The translations under genes and the position numbers were made by a program. From positions 1 to 32,922 of the forward strand of contig CALBUZ010000097.1 in the NCBI GenBank assembly GCA_937969105.1: a stretch of DNA of 32,922 bases, given 5' to 3'. This stretch comes from an uncultured Collinsella sp. (GTDB taxonomy: Bacteria > Actinomycetota > Coriobacteriia > Coriobacteriales > Coriobacteriaceae). Numbering within the stretch: the stretch's first letter is position 1; every line of letters starts with the position of its first letter. The notes under the pieces are model-generated. The model saw only the letters and a program-made list of their open reading frames with translations. It did no database searches and was not told the origin of the DNA. Positions 1 through 7,204 of the stretch are shown one piece after another.

Positions 1-13
1 ACGACCCGACCGA

Positions 14-46
14 CCTGCCAAAAAGGGACAGGTTTATTTTGGCAGG
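14..46 (+). repeat. GGGAC-loop hairpin repeat (degenerate copy)
   Basis: Perfect 7-bp arms CCTGCCA (14-20) and TGGCAGG (40-46) enclose a 19-nt loop containing AGGGACAGG. The layout, variable arms around a GGGAC-containing loop, matches the better conserved copies elsewhere in the window. REP-like function is inferred from structure only. Confidence 0.5.
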
Positions 47-77
47 TTTTATCTGGACAAACGAAAAATCCCCGCCG

Positions 78-144
78 ATTGGTGCAATGGGGACAGGTTA
101 CTTTGCACCAATTGGTGCAATGGGGACAGGTTAGTTTGCACCAA
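78..144 (+). repeat. Tandem pair of GGGGAC-loop hairpins
   Basis: Two adjoining copies of a hairpin with TTGGTGCAA/TTGCACCAA arms. In the first, arms 78-87 and 103-112 enclose TGGGGACAGGTTACT. In the second, arms 112-120 and 136-144 enclose TGGGGACAGGTTAGT. The right arm of one runs directly into the left arm of the next. A degenerate relative lies near 14188-14213. They lie just beyond the rpmE terminator, so they are not part of the rpmE transcript. Confidence 0.75.
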
Positions 145-148
145 CAAG

Positions 149-186
149 AAAAGGGCCGCGCACCCAATTGGATGCACGGCCCTTTT
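149..186 (-). terminator. rpmE terminator
   Basis: Inverted repeat AAAAGGGCCG (149-158) and CGGCCCTTTT (177-186), with further imperfect pairing inside the loop. Read on the minus strand it is a GC-rich stem ending in TTTTCTT, 34 bases past the rpmE stop codon. Confidence 0.8.
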
Positions 187-219
187 GCCATGAATGCGAG
201 CGATTCCTCGGCGAGCTAT

Positions 220-645
220 TTACTCAGCAGCCTCGGTAGTCTCGGCCTCGGCAGCGGCCTCCTCGACGGGAGCCTCTGCGGGAGCCTCGGCGGCCTGCTT
301 GGCAGCCTCCTCGGCGAACTTAGCGGCACGCTTAGCCTTCTCGGCAGCCTTAGCCTCAGCGGCGGCCTTGCGAGCGGCCTCGGCCTCAGCAGCCTTGGCG
401 GCCTTGGCAGCCTTGGCCTCCTCAGCCTTCTTGAGCTGGGCGGCAGCGGCGCCACCGAACTTGTCGGCGAAGCGCTGGACGCGTCCACCGGTGTCGACGA
501 ACTTCTGCTGGCCGGTGTAGAACGGGTGGCACTCGTTGCAAAGCTCGACCTTCATCTCGGACACGGTAGCGTGCGTCTTGAAGGTGTTGCCGCAGGAGCA
601 CGTCACCGTGCACTCGACATACTGGGGATGGATACCCTGCTTCAT
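220..645 (-). CDS. rpmE: 50S ribosomal protein L31, zinc type, with long Ala/Lys/Glu-rich C-terminal tail
   Basis: Large-subunit ribosomal protein L31. Residues 1-65 are a complete L31: it opens MKQGIHPQY, carries the zinc-ligand cysteines C16, C18, C36 and C39, and has the TGGRVQRF stretch near the end of the fold. Bacterial L31 is usually 65-80 residues; here a further 75 residues follow, made almost only of Ala, Lys, Glu and Arg, then an acidic end. The tail looks like a charged helix and is not a known domain. The start is ATG with GGAG upstream (AAGGAGTCCTACC). The gene stands alone with its own promoter (730-758), a two-hairpin leader (668-716) and a terminator. The identity is certain; the role of the tail is unknown. 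Confidence 0.96.
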   Translation of the reverse strand: MKQGIHPQYVECTVTCSCGNTFKTHATVSEMKVELCNECHPFYTGQQKFVDTGGRVQRFADKFGGAAAAQLKKAEEAKAAKAAKAAEAEAARKAAAEAKAAEKAKRAAKFAEEAAKQAAEAPAEAPVEEAAAEAETTEAAE

Positions 646-667
646 GGTAGGACTCCTTATTGGTCAG

Positions 668-716
668 GCGCTGGTTACCGATCAGCGCATAAGGCGTCTT
701 GGTTTCCGACCAAGAC
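668..716 (-). promoter_or_regulatory. Structured rpmE leader (candidate L31 ribosomal-protein leader)
   Basis: Two hairpins lie between the rpmE promoter and its ribosome binding site: GTCTTGGT/ACCAAGAC (696-703 with 709-716) and GCGCTG/CAGCGC (668-673 with 683-688). Autoregulatory leaders upstream of L31 genes are known in several bacterial groups, including Coriobacteria. Assignment to that class is inferred from position and structure; I could not compare it with a covariance model. Confidence 0.5.
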
Positions 717-729
717 AACAAACTCGGCT

Positions 730-758
730 ATGGTACCACGGCGCCGCGTGTCCCACAA
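730..758 (-). promoter_or_regulatory. rpmE promoter
   Basis: On the minus strand, TTGTGG (-35; 753-758) and TACCAT (-10; 730-735) are separated by exactly 17 bases. It lies about 85 bases upstream of the rpmE start, leaving room for the structured leader. Confidence 0.65.
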
Positions 759-838
759 AAGGTTCACGGTCTTTTCGGAACGACACGAATCTGACCCATC
801 GAAACACATCTCCACCGTTCCTTCAACTGGGAAAATGC

Positions 839-871
839 CGTCCCCGGGGCCTGAGAAGGGCCCCGGGGACG
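839..871. repeat. 13-bp-stem hairpin abutting the 63-bp repeat
   Basis: Perfect inverted repeat: arms 839-851 (CGTCCCCGGGGCC) and 859-871, loop TGAGAAG. It runs directly into the 63-bp repeat at 871. The second copy of that repeat is also preceded by an inverted repeat (CCTCCG 8048-8053, CGGAGG 8076-8081) of different sequence, so hairpin plus 63-mer may form one element. There is no T-run, so a simple terminator is less likely. Confidence 0.55.
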
Positions 872-933
872 TTCGACTGACTGCGGGAACGGCCTTTCCG
901 CTCAATGTGTTCGGCTGAGATCGGAAATCAACC
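871..933. repeat. 63-bp direct repeat, copy 1 (left boundary of the island)
   Basis: 61 of 63 positions are identical to 8083-8145, in the same orientation. It contains GTTCGACTGA and GTTCGGCTGA near its two ends and a potential 7-bp hairpin (GCGGGAA with TTTCCGC, one G-U pair). It does not look like a tRNA 3' end. Confidence 0.8.
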
Positions 934-961
934 AAACTGAACTAGGTTCAGTTGACATGGT

Positions 962-998
962 TAAAAACGAGGGGCGACGCTTTTGCGTCACCCCTCGT
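962..998 (-). terminator. Terminator of the small exported protein / ABC genes
   Basis: A 14-bp stem (967-980 with 985-998, one G-U pair) and a 4-base loop. On the minus strand it is followed by TTTTTAA. It lies 15 bases past the stop codon at 1013. Confidence 0.85.
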
Positions 999-1012
999 CC
1001 CGGCCGGTTGCT

Positions 1013-1357
1013 TTAGTTGTACACACGGTAGTTACACTTGAACTGGGTTATGTGTCCATAGTTGGAGCGGTACCAACCCGACGTATAGCTGATTGCCTCT
1101 GCGCCTAGATAGTCGTAGCCCTTGTTGTAGCGAAGCTGACGGTAGGTCGTGTCGTACTCTGCTACGTAAAACGTGTCTCCAGAGAAGGCTTTGTACCGGT
1201 CCTTAACCGTCGAAGCCATGTACGCGGGTTCGACATCGCCTTTCTCCCCGTTGAGCGCATAGACGGGTGCCGCGATTCCGCATAAAGCCGTTGCCACGAG
1301 GATGGCGTAGACAGCCATGCGCGACGCATTGGACTTCAGCTGTTCAAATAGTTTCAT
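1013..1357 (-). CDS. Small Tyr-rich exported protein (candidate secreted peptide of the ABC module)
   Basis: Not recognised as a known family. The 114 residues start with a typical Sec signal peptide: a basic start (MKLFEQLKSNASR), a hydrophobic core (about 15-30) and an AxA-type site PVYA near residue 34. The predicted mature part is about 80 residues with 13 tyrosines, one cysteine close to the C-terminus and no visible membrane segment; it ends QFKCNYRVYN. The start ATG lies one base beyond the stop of the fused permease-ATPase gene, with GGAGGT inside that gene's end, so the two are probably translationally coupled, and a terminator follows. Cargo, bacteriocin-like effector or sensor are all possible. 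The arrangement recalls lactococcin 972-type loci (signal peptide-bearing bacteriocin plus multi-TM ABC proteins), but I do not see that family's conserved pattern. Confidence 0.8.
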   Translation of the reverse strand: MKLFEQLKSNASRMAVYAILVATALCGIAAPVYALNGEKGDVEPAYMASTVKDRYKAFSGDTFYVAEYDTTYRQLRYNKGYDYLGAEAISYTSGWYRSNYGHITQFKCNYRVYN

Positions 1358-1358
1358 G

Positions 1359-3173
1359 TCATTTACCTCCTTCGTATGTATCGAGGTATTCCTGCTTGAG
1401 CGTCTGCGAGGACGACTTGATCTTTTCCACGAGCGTGCCGGCCTCGATGAAGTAGAACGAGTTGGTGAGGTCTGCCAGGTCGTCGAGCAGATGGCTTGAA
1501 ATGAGCACGCTTCGTCCCCGCGCCACCTCGCTGCGCATCGCGTCGCAGGAGGTTTTCCGCTTTCCCGGATCGAGGCCGTTCAGCGGTTCATCGAGGATGA
1601 GGTACGGGCAATCGGTCGATATCGCCATGGCAAGCTTTACCTGCTGCTTCATTCCTGTCGAGAGTTTACGGGTCGGCTTGTCGAGATATGGGGAGATTCC
1701 GAGGGAGCTGCAGAGCGAGTCGATGTCGGCGGCCGATTTCCACGCCTCCCTAACGAAAGCAAGGTGCTCGATGGCCGATAGCGTGGGATAGAGATCCGCG
1801 CTGCCCGAAGAGCTCAGGTAGACGAGTTCTGCAAATTCGGCTGATCGACGTTGGCAGATTCCGTCTGCCGCCAGGCTTCCCGAGCGGATGCGGGTGGGAA
1901 ATTGGCCCGACAGCGCTTCAAGAAGGGTGGTTTTCCCCGAGCCGTTGGGAGCAACGAGGCCCGCCGCCGTTCCCGGGCTCAGGAAAAGCGACCCGATTGA
2001 AAGTATCGTCGTGCTTCCGTATCCCACGCTCGCGTCAAGAAGCTCGAGCCCATGGTGCTTTTTCGCGGGTCCAGGCTGTTTGGGCGAACGTGTCGCAACG
2101 GCGCCGACCGCAAAAAAGACCGCGACGTATGCCAGGGCCACGGCAAGCATCGATGCGCTGCCTGAACCGGAGCCAATGAATTCTGTCGGGAAGCATCCTA
2201 CGTAACCCGTTGCCTCGATAGGCGAGAATACGGCCAGCGGCAGGAGCCCGAGCGCGGCATTATGCCCTAGTGCCGAATCGGACAGTAACGGGAATGCCGG
2301 GGCCGCGACAAGCAGCGCGGAGGTAAGGGGGCCCGCGAGGACGCGCCTCGTTGCGGTCGATAGGACGGCGGAGCAAACGGATATCAAGGTTCCGCCCGCA
2401 AGCAGCGCGAGAAGCAGGGCTGTGAAGACGTTTCCCGCGGTCGTGGTGGTAAGCGCGCCGTCATGGAAGAAGGCGATCGGGTACCCAATTTGCCCGAAGC
2501 CGTTTAGGACCAAGGCGTAAATGCCCCCGGGTGCGAGGCCGGCGAGGAGCATCGCGGTCCCCGCGACGATTATCGAAAACACGATCTGAATAAGGCGCCG
2601 GAATTTGGGCACGGGCGCCTTTGCCGCCAGGGTCCCGGGCCTTGTGGCGCCGAGCACGAGTATCGACGAGAGAAGGAAGGGGATGAAGGGAAGGAAAGAC
2701 GGCGCCGTGGCAATGGCGTAAGGCAGGAAGGAAAGGAATGGCAGGTCGTTTGCGGAGGCCGGGATATCCGTGATGCCGGAGCTGCTCAGGGCACGGCAAT
2801 ATGCGAGCGCTGCGTCATTGGTCTCTTGGTCTCCCACGATGGACCCGGATTGGAAGCCTTCGCCCATGAGCGCGTAGTAGCTCTCGGCAGAATCGAGAAA
2901 GGCGGCGTCGGTTTGGGCGGCAAGGGCGGCGTTCGCGTATCTTGCAAGCTCCGCGTCGACTTGCTGCTCTGGAGATAGGTCTGTGCCGCTGGCCTGGGGC
3001 GCGCGCGTATTGAATGCGTCGACAAAGCCCTGCATGCCCTGTTTCATAAAGAAGGGCCCGTAGATGGGTGAATTGAACGCAATGGGGACGGAAAAGGCTG
3101 CAGCGAGAACGAGCGTACAAATCCATACGGCCTTGTCTCTTAGGATTAGTTTGAGAAGAAGTCGACAGTACAT
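1359..3173 (-). CDS. Fused ABC-2 type permease and ATP-binding protein
   Basis: A half-transporter in one chain. Residues 1-365 are membranous: a first segment at about 14-33, an external loop of about 120 residues, then about six helices. Residues 375-604 are an ABC ATPase with Walker A PNGSGKTT (409-416), signature LSTGMKQQ (504-511), Walker B YLILDEP (524-530) and H-loop H561. The Q-loop glutamine is not apparent; the region reads SSSGSADLYP. The motif NGFGQIGYP (224-232) also occurs twice in the large permease of this module, so the membrane domains are homologous. It lies downstream of the permease and ATPase genes after a 153-bp gap and is coupled to the small exported protein gene. The start is ATG with a weak AGGTG site. 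Membrane transport is sure; export of the neighbouring peptide or self-protection is inference. Confidence 0.85.
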   Translation of the reverse strand: MYCRLLLKLILRDKAVWICTLVLAAAFSVPIAFNSPIYGPFFMKQGMQGFVDAFNTRAPQASGTDLSPEQQVDAELARYANAALAAQTDAAFLDSAESYYALMGEGFQSGSIVGDQETNDAALAYCRALSSSGITDIPASANDLPFLSFLPYAIATAPSFLPFIPFLLSSILVLGATRPGTLAAKAPVPKFRRLIQIVFSIIVAGTAMLLAGLAPGGIYALVLNGFGQIGYPIAFFHDGALTTTTAGNVFTALLLALLAGGTLISVCSAVLSTATRRVLAGPLTSALLVAAPAFPLLSDSALGHNAALGLLPLAVFSPIEATGYVGCFPTEFIGSGSGSASMLAVALAYVAVFFAVGAVATRSPKQPGPAKKHHGLELLDASVGYGSTTILSIGSLFLSPGTAAGLVAPNGSGKTTLLEALSGQFPTRIRSGSLAADGICQRRSAEFAELVYLSSSGSADLYPTLSAIEHLAFVREAWKSAADIDSLCSSLGISPYLDKPTRKLSTGMKQQVKLAMAISTDCPYLILDEPLNGLDPGKRKTSCDAMRSEVARGRSVLISSHLLDDLADLTNSFYFIEAGTLVEKIKSSSQTLKQEYLDTYEGGK

Positions 3174-3326
3174 TTAGAAGCACCTACATTTCTCAAAGCA
3201 TCGTTAGATTAATAATGACAGACCGGATGAAGATGCGTGCGACGGGGGCGAGGCGAATGGCTGAGCGGTATCGATATGCGGGTTCAACGGTATCACATTG
3301 GCCACATAGATTTTTAACTTGCATTT

Positions 3327-4067
3327 CTACCCGCCCTTTTCGTAGAGTCGCCGATACGTGCTTAGCGCACCCTCGGCGCGTCCGGCAGGCTTTGCGAAAT
3401 GGGATCCAGGAGACTTCGGCGCAGCATCATCTTGCGGAATGCTTCTAATGAGCCTCCCATCCTTCAAAAACAGAATCTCATCGCACAGCCTATCGACCGA
3501 ATCCAAGATGTGGGATGACATGATGATGCACGTACCAGAATCGGCCAGCTTCCTGAGAATCTCGGAATGCAAGTCCACCCTGCTGGGGTCGAGCGCGTTC
3601 ATGGGCTCATCTAATAGAAGGTACCGCGCGCCCGTCGCATACGCAATCGCCAGGGTAAGCTGCTGCTTCATGCCCTGGCTCAGAGTGCGGATCCTCATCT
3701 TCGCGAACTCGCCTATCTGCGTTTGTTCCACTATCTCTTCGATATCGCGAGCATGCGGCCACATATCGCAAACCATCTTGAGGTGATCTTCCGCACGCAA
3801 TCCGGGATACAGCAGCGTCCCCTCACCAGGTGCATAGAAAATCATAGAACGGACCTCTCTCGCACCCGTACCCTGCACCTCATCCAGAACGATGCTCCCG
3901 TCCACGCGAGGACCCGGCAAACCTGCCATCGCACGCAGCAACGTCGTCTTTCCATGCCCGTTCGGAGCGACGAGACCGTAGACCGTACCCGGGGCAAACT
4001 CAGCGTTCACCGAATCTACGAGCACCTTCTTTCCATAAGAGATCGTCAGCGTTTGAAGGTCAATCAT
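3327..4067 (-). CDS. ABC transporter ATP-binding protein (peptide/antibiotic-type)
   Basis: A free-standing ATPase subunit. Numbering from the upstream ATG at 4076, it has Walker A PNGHGKTT (38-45), signature LSQGMKQQ (132-139), Walker B YLLLDEP (152-158) and H-loop H189. Where most ABC proteins have the Q-loop glutamine it reads PGEGTLLYP; a glutamate here is typical of lantibiotic-immunity (LanF/BcrA-like) ATPases. The ATG at 4076 overlaps the permease stop (ATGA), but the purine-rich AAAGGGG is only one base from it and is better spaced for the ATG at 4067, chosen here. Strong likeness to the ATPase half of the fused protein (GLVAPNG, GMKQQ) suggests that they arose by duplication. It most likely partners the large permease. 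Confidence 0.88.
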   Translation of the reverse strand: MIDLQTLTISYGKKVLVDSVNAEFAPGTVYGLVAPNGHGKTTLLRAMAGLPGPRVDGSIVLDEVQGTGAREVRSMIFYAPGEGTLLYPGLRAEDHLKMVCDMWPHARDIEEIVEQTQIGEFAKMRIRTLSQGMKQQLTLAIAYATGARYLLLDEPMNALDPSRVDLHSEILRKLADSGTCIIMSSHILDSVDRLCDEILFLKDGRLIRSIPQDDAAPKSPGSHFAKPAGRAEGALSTYRRLYEKGG

Positions 4068-4072
4068 CGAGA

Positions 4073-6295
4073 TCATCCCCTTTCGATCTTTGGAACACTC
4101 AGGCGCACCATCAACGGAGATACGGCGCCCAAGACCACCAGCAGAGCGCCCGATGCGCCGACGACCTCTCCAAAAGGCATCGCGTTCGTCCCTCGCCCAA
4201 GGAACCCAATCGTCCCCACCTGGGAAGCGGGATCAAACGAGGCGAATGGAGCCAGCAGCGCGACGCCCATGCCCACGCTTTCAACATGAGCGCTCAACGA
4301 ACCCAACACCAAGAGAACCGCGCAAACCATTCCGGTGACAACGGGATTGCGGCTAATCGCTGCTGTCAACGCAGCGACGACGGAAATCACGCCGTATGCC
4401 ATGACCAGCAACGGAATACTGCACAACACCGCCTCCCCCACCATGGACGTTGTCGAAGCTCCCGCCCGAATGAGAGCGACGGGATACTCCGATCCACCCG
4501 CACCGTTCTTAATCACGGACACAACGACAGCGGGAACCATCGACACCAAAAGCAGCACCAAGCCAAGCAGGAGAGCCAGCGCAACAGCCGTCAGAAAACG
4601 CACATGCGCTGTTGCGGGGATCTGGAGAACCAGAAGGGAACGACACTGCAGGTGGGTGCACGCGAGCGATGTGACAACCACGGGCAACAGCAAAAATAAG
4701 GAGGGAAGCGCTGCCTGGAGATACGAAAGGAGGATTAATGGGGGCATCTTCGTACTTAACTCGTAAACCTTGGGGTCCGGCAAGCTCGCGATCGACTCAA
4801 GCAGAAGGGCGCGCGCCTCCGCACGAGAAGGAGTCTCCGGCTCGATTCCGATCGATTGCAGGAGAGTCGCATCTGCCGCGCCCAGCTCACCTCGAGCGCG
4901 CTCGTACGTCGCAAGGCTTCGAAACCCCTCCGCAGGCATAGGCGCGTACACGAAACCCGAAAGAGCATCCCGCATGTCTTCCAGGGCCGCTTTGCCCTCG
5001 ACGTCCATATTCGCAGCGTTCTGCTCTAGATACCGATCTATTGAACGGAGCTCCCCATCCCTATACCGAACAGCGGAAACGTTATCAGCGTCAGGAAACA
5101 TCTCGACCAGAGCCGGGGCCAGCATCGTCGTCGACATTGCAATCGCGCATACGGCGAGGGTAGGAGAACGCAGGAGCAGTTTCCCCATCGTTCTTACGTA
5201 TGCAACGGCGGAGGCACAAGCGCTCGAACGAGTTGCCGTTCTCGATGCAGTGAAGGAACCTCTCTCAAGACAAATCGGGGATATCGGGCACGCGCAGCCG
5301 CTCTTTCCAGCAACGCAAAGCAGGCTAATTGCCAGCACCTCGATCCCGATTGCGCATACGAGGGCAATCGCGCCACGCTCGAAGCAAAGTCCAGGCAGAT
5401 TCACTATCTGCGTTGTCGGGTACGGGCTATAGGCGCCGACGGTCAACTCAGTGTTCGCATACGTAAGGGGATTCAACAGGGCGAACTCACGTAAAGCGAT
5501 GGATCTTCCGTAATACCCGGGAACCATCGTCACCCCCATCAGGGCACATACGAACACGATTCCAAGCGTAGGGTTATTGGCAATCTTCACGGCAAGGTGA
5601 ACGACAAGCGAGATGAACGCTGCCACCAAGAATTGCAAGATGGCCGTCTGCGCGAACACCAGCCAAGCCGGTTTGATAACCGGAGTCGCATATTGAATGT
5701 AGCCTATCGGATAGAACGGCGAGCCCGGGCCATTCTTCACAAGCGCGGCGATTATCCCTGGAAGATTGATGGCGAGGACGGCAAGCATTGCAAAAACACT
5801 CGCCCATACGCTCGATGCAACAAGTCTACCCAGCTCGCCCATCGGTGCCTGGATGATGAGCTTTTCACGTTTGTTAAGACGCGCGGCAAGGAACGAGACG
5901 GCAACGGCCGTTGCGACCCATAGCAAGTACTCCTTCGATCCGTCATAATAGGTGTACTCTCCATCCGATATCTGCAGAAACGGAAGTAGGGGAGAGAGCG
6001 GTGCCAAGATAAGACGTCCCGCGGCAAGAGGGTACAGAAGCGCGGGCATGCTTGATGAAGAGGTATAGACACCGTCCTCCCCCGCATTCACAAGCGCATC
6101 CGCATAGGATGCTGACAATTCCTGCTCAACACGGGTTATTCCCGACTCGAGGTATTCGACCCGTCCGTCGATGCCAGCCGCGCTCCTGAAGACGGGCAGA
6201 GCACAAAGAACCATCAACGCAACAACGACAACACAGAGCGACCTGGAGGAGAGAAGCGACCTAAAGATCGCCTTCGAGATTTTGAGCATATTCAT
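4073..6295 (-). CDS. Large ABC-2 type permease made of two homologous halves
   Basis: About 740 residues of membrane protein. Each half has an N-terminal helix, a hydrophilic external domain of about 65-120 residues, then a cluster of helices. The halves are an internal duplication offset by about 408 residues: VKNGPGSPFYPIG matches IKNGAGGSEYPVA (193 and 601, numbered from the ATG at 6313), and NNPTLGIVFVCA matches RNPVVTGMVCA. One chain therefore supplies both membrane domains of an exporter. The stop overlaps the ATPase start. The open frame begins at 6313, but AGGTTAAGG lies 6 bases before the ATG at 6295, the preferred start. It is divergent from the DUF2975/XRE genes across an AT-rich region. 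Bacteriocin-associated integral membrane proteins are the nearest architecture known to me; substrate unknown. Confidence 0.82.
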   Translation of the reverse strand: MNMLKISKAIFRSLLSSRSLCVVVVALMVLCALPVFRSAAGIDGRVEYLESGITRVEQELSASYADALVNAGEDGVYTSSSSMPALLYPLAAGRLILAPLSPLLPFLQISDGEYTYYDGSKEYLLWVATAVAVSFLAARLNKREKLIIQAPMGELGRLVASSVWASVFAMLAVLAINLPGIIAALVKNGPGSPFYPIGYIQYATPVIKPAWLVFAQTAILQFLVAAFISLVVHLAVKIANNPTLGIVFVCALMGVTMVPGYYGRSIALREFALLNPLTYANTELTVGAYSPYPTTQIVNLPGLCFERGAIALVCAIGIEVLAISLLCVAGKSGCACPISPICLERGSFTASRTATRSSACASAVAYVRTMGKLLLRSPTLAVCAIAMSTTMLAPALVEMFPDADNVSAVRYRDGELRSIDRYLEQNAANMDVEGKAALEDMRDALSGFVYAPMPAEGFRSLATYERARGELGAADATLLQSIGIEPETPSRAEARALLLESIASLPDPKVYELSTKMPPLILLSYLQAALPSLFLLLPVVVTSLACTHLQCRSLLVLQIPATAHVRFLTAVALALLLGLVLLLVSMVPAVVVSVIKNGAGGSEYPVALIRAGASTTSMVGEAVLCSIPLLVMAYGVISVVAALTAAISRNPVVTGMVCAVLLVLGSLSAHVESVGMGVALLAPFASFDPASQVGTIGFLGRGTNAMPFGEVVGASGALLVVLGAVSPLMVRLSVPKIERG

Positions 6296-6326
6296 CGCCA
6301 ACCTTAACCTCATCCAGTCGGAACAG

Positions 6327-6353
6327 AGGGGCCGAACAAAATGCTCGGCCCTT
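6327..6353. other. Hairpin in the leader of the permease operon
   Basis: Arms 6327-6335 and 6345-6353 (GGGCCGA with TCGGCCC, extended by a G-U and an A-U pair) around a 9-base loop. It lies just upstream of the permease start on the minus strand and has no clean T-run there. It may be an attenuator or mRNA-stabilising stem. Confidence 0.45.
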
Positions 6354-6358
6354 ATTAC

Positions 6359-6393
6359 TTGCCGGCAAAGTCAATTTAACATAAACTGTTAAA
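6359..6393 (+). promoter_or_regulatory. Divergent promoter region with operator-like inverted repeat
   Basis: On the plus strand TTGCCG (-35, 6359-6364), a 17-base spacer and TAAACT (-10, 6382-6387) form a plausible promoter for the DUF2975/XRE genes. The -10 is covered by a perfect 7-bp inverted repeat TTTAACA-N5-TGTTAAA (6375-6393), and the -35 sits in the palindrome TTGCCGGCAA (6359-6368). Such dyads in the divergent region are the expected place for the XRE regulator to bind and control both directions. No clear minus-strand promoter could be picked. Confidence 0.5.
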
Positions 6394-6430
6394 AAGTAAC
6401 CTGAGTTTTTTAAATTCTTCGGAGGTTATT

Positions 6431-6943
6431 ATGAGTTCCGACAATCGCACTCCCCGGCTTCATTCCTTCCGCATCGCATGTGCGATAGCCTCTGCGACCC
6501 TTTGCGCCACCGCCATCGCACAAGTGGCGTTCTCCTTAAAGCCAGCAATCGAAGTGCTCGACAACCCTGTAATTGCAGACTCCCCCGCGTATCCAGCCCT
6601 TGCGATCTCGACATTGGTCCCTGCCGTCATCGGTATCGCTACGACCATCCTCAGCGCCGTTCTCGTGTGGACGATCAAGAGCGGAGACCCCTTCAAGAAA
6701 GGGTCTGCGACATGCTTGAAGGTGCTCGGCATTCTCTTCGTTGTTCAAGCTGCCACCAGCCTCTACGCCGGCTCACTCAAAACCTCCGTTTCGATGTTTG
6801 GCGGCGAGGGGGCCGTCGGCGCCCAAGAGATCGCTTCATCATTCGATTGGACCTCTCTGGTTCTCGGCATCGTCCTGTTCATGCTTTCCCAGCTCTTCTT
6901 GTACGCCCGAGAGCTGTACCTCGACTCCGACGAGATTGCGTAA
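6431..6943 (+). CDS. DUF2975-type four-helix membrane protein
   Basis: 170 residues with four membrane segments at about 13-35, 55-80, 92-113 and 138-160, separated by short loops, and an acidic end. Length, topology and linkage to a small YozG-like XRE protein 9 bases downstream fit the DUF2975 family, which is usually paired with such a regulator. The biochemical role is unknown. The ribosome binding site GGAGG is well placed (CGGAGGTTATTATG). Divergent from the ABC operon, it may sense or modulate the state of the XRE partner at the membrane; that is inference from the constant pairing. Confidence 0.78.
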   Translation: MSSDNRTPRLHSFRIACAIASATLCATAIAQVAFSLKPAIEVLDNPVIADSPAYPALAISTLVPAVIGIATTILSAVLVWTIKSGDPFKKGSATCLKVLGILFVVQAATSLYAGSLKTSVSMFGGEGAVGAQEIASSFDWTSLVLGIVLFMLSQLFLYARELYLDSDEIA

Positions 6944-6952
6944 GGAAACGCC

Positions 6953-7204
6953 ATGCCCGTAATTGTTCGCCTCGACAAGATCATGGCCGAGCGAAAGATT
7001 TCCTCGAACGAACTTGCCGAAAGGATTGGAACCACGCCCGTGAACCTGTCCCGTATTAAAAAAGGGCATATTCGCGGCATTCGCTTCAACACACTCGAGC
7101 AGCTATGCCTCGCCCTTCGTTGCCAACCCGGAGACCTTCTCGAAGTCATGAGCGAAGAGGATGCCCGAAAGGAGTTCGGACTCGATTGGTCCGCCGAGGA
7201 TTAG
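6953..7204 (+). CDS. Small XRE-family transcriptional regulator (YozG/HTH_26-like)
   Basis: 83 residues, nearly all one Cro/CI helix-turn-helix domain: LDKIMAERKISSNELAERIG, then the recognition region TTPVNLSRIKKGHIRGIRF, then LCLALRCQPGDLLE. This is the short cytosolic form that accompanies DUF2975 proteins. AAGGA lies 7 bases before the ATG. It is the likely controller of its own operon and of the divergent ABC/peptide genes through the dyad at 6375-6393. The stop codon TAG (7202-7204) is followed without a gap, and in the same frame, by the integrase remnant, so this gene lies exactly at a recombination junction. Confidence 0.88.
   Translation: MPVIVRLDKIMAERKISSNELAERIGTTPVNLSRIKKGHIRGIRFNTLEQLCLALRCQPGDLLEVMSEEDARKEFGLDWSAED

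Larger units (their letters stand above)
646..1012. other. Intergenic region between rpmE and the accessory island
   Basis: No convincing protein gene. It holds the rpmE leader and promoter, a stretch with nothing recognisable (about 760-838), a strong hairpin (839-871), the first copy of the 63-bp repeat (871-933), an 8-bp inverted repeat AACTGAAC/GTTCAGTT (935-942 and 946-953) immediately next to it, and the terminator of the small exported protein gene. Confidence 0.7.

Noticed and set aside
79..918. Plus-strand frame of 279 codons through the repeats and across rpmE
   Set aside because: It covers hairpin repeats, the rpmE antisense strand and the 63-bp repeat; the product is Gly/Leu/Ser-rich with no recognisable domain.
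871..933. 63-bp repeat as a tRNA-derived attachment site
   Set aside because: No tRNA gene is present at either copy and the repeat has no T-arm or CCA-type end.
1013..1357. Straight assignment of the exported protein to the lactococcin 972 family
   Set aside because: Gene layout is similar, but I do not see the family's conserved aromatic/His pattern in the mature region; kept as an unassigned exported protein.
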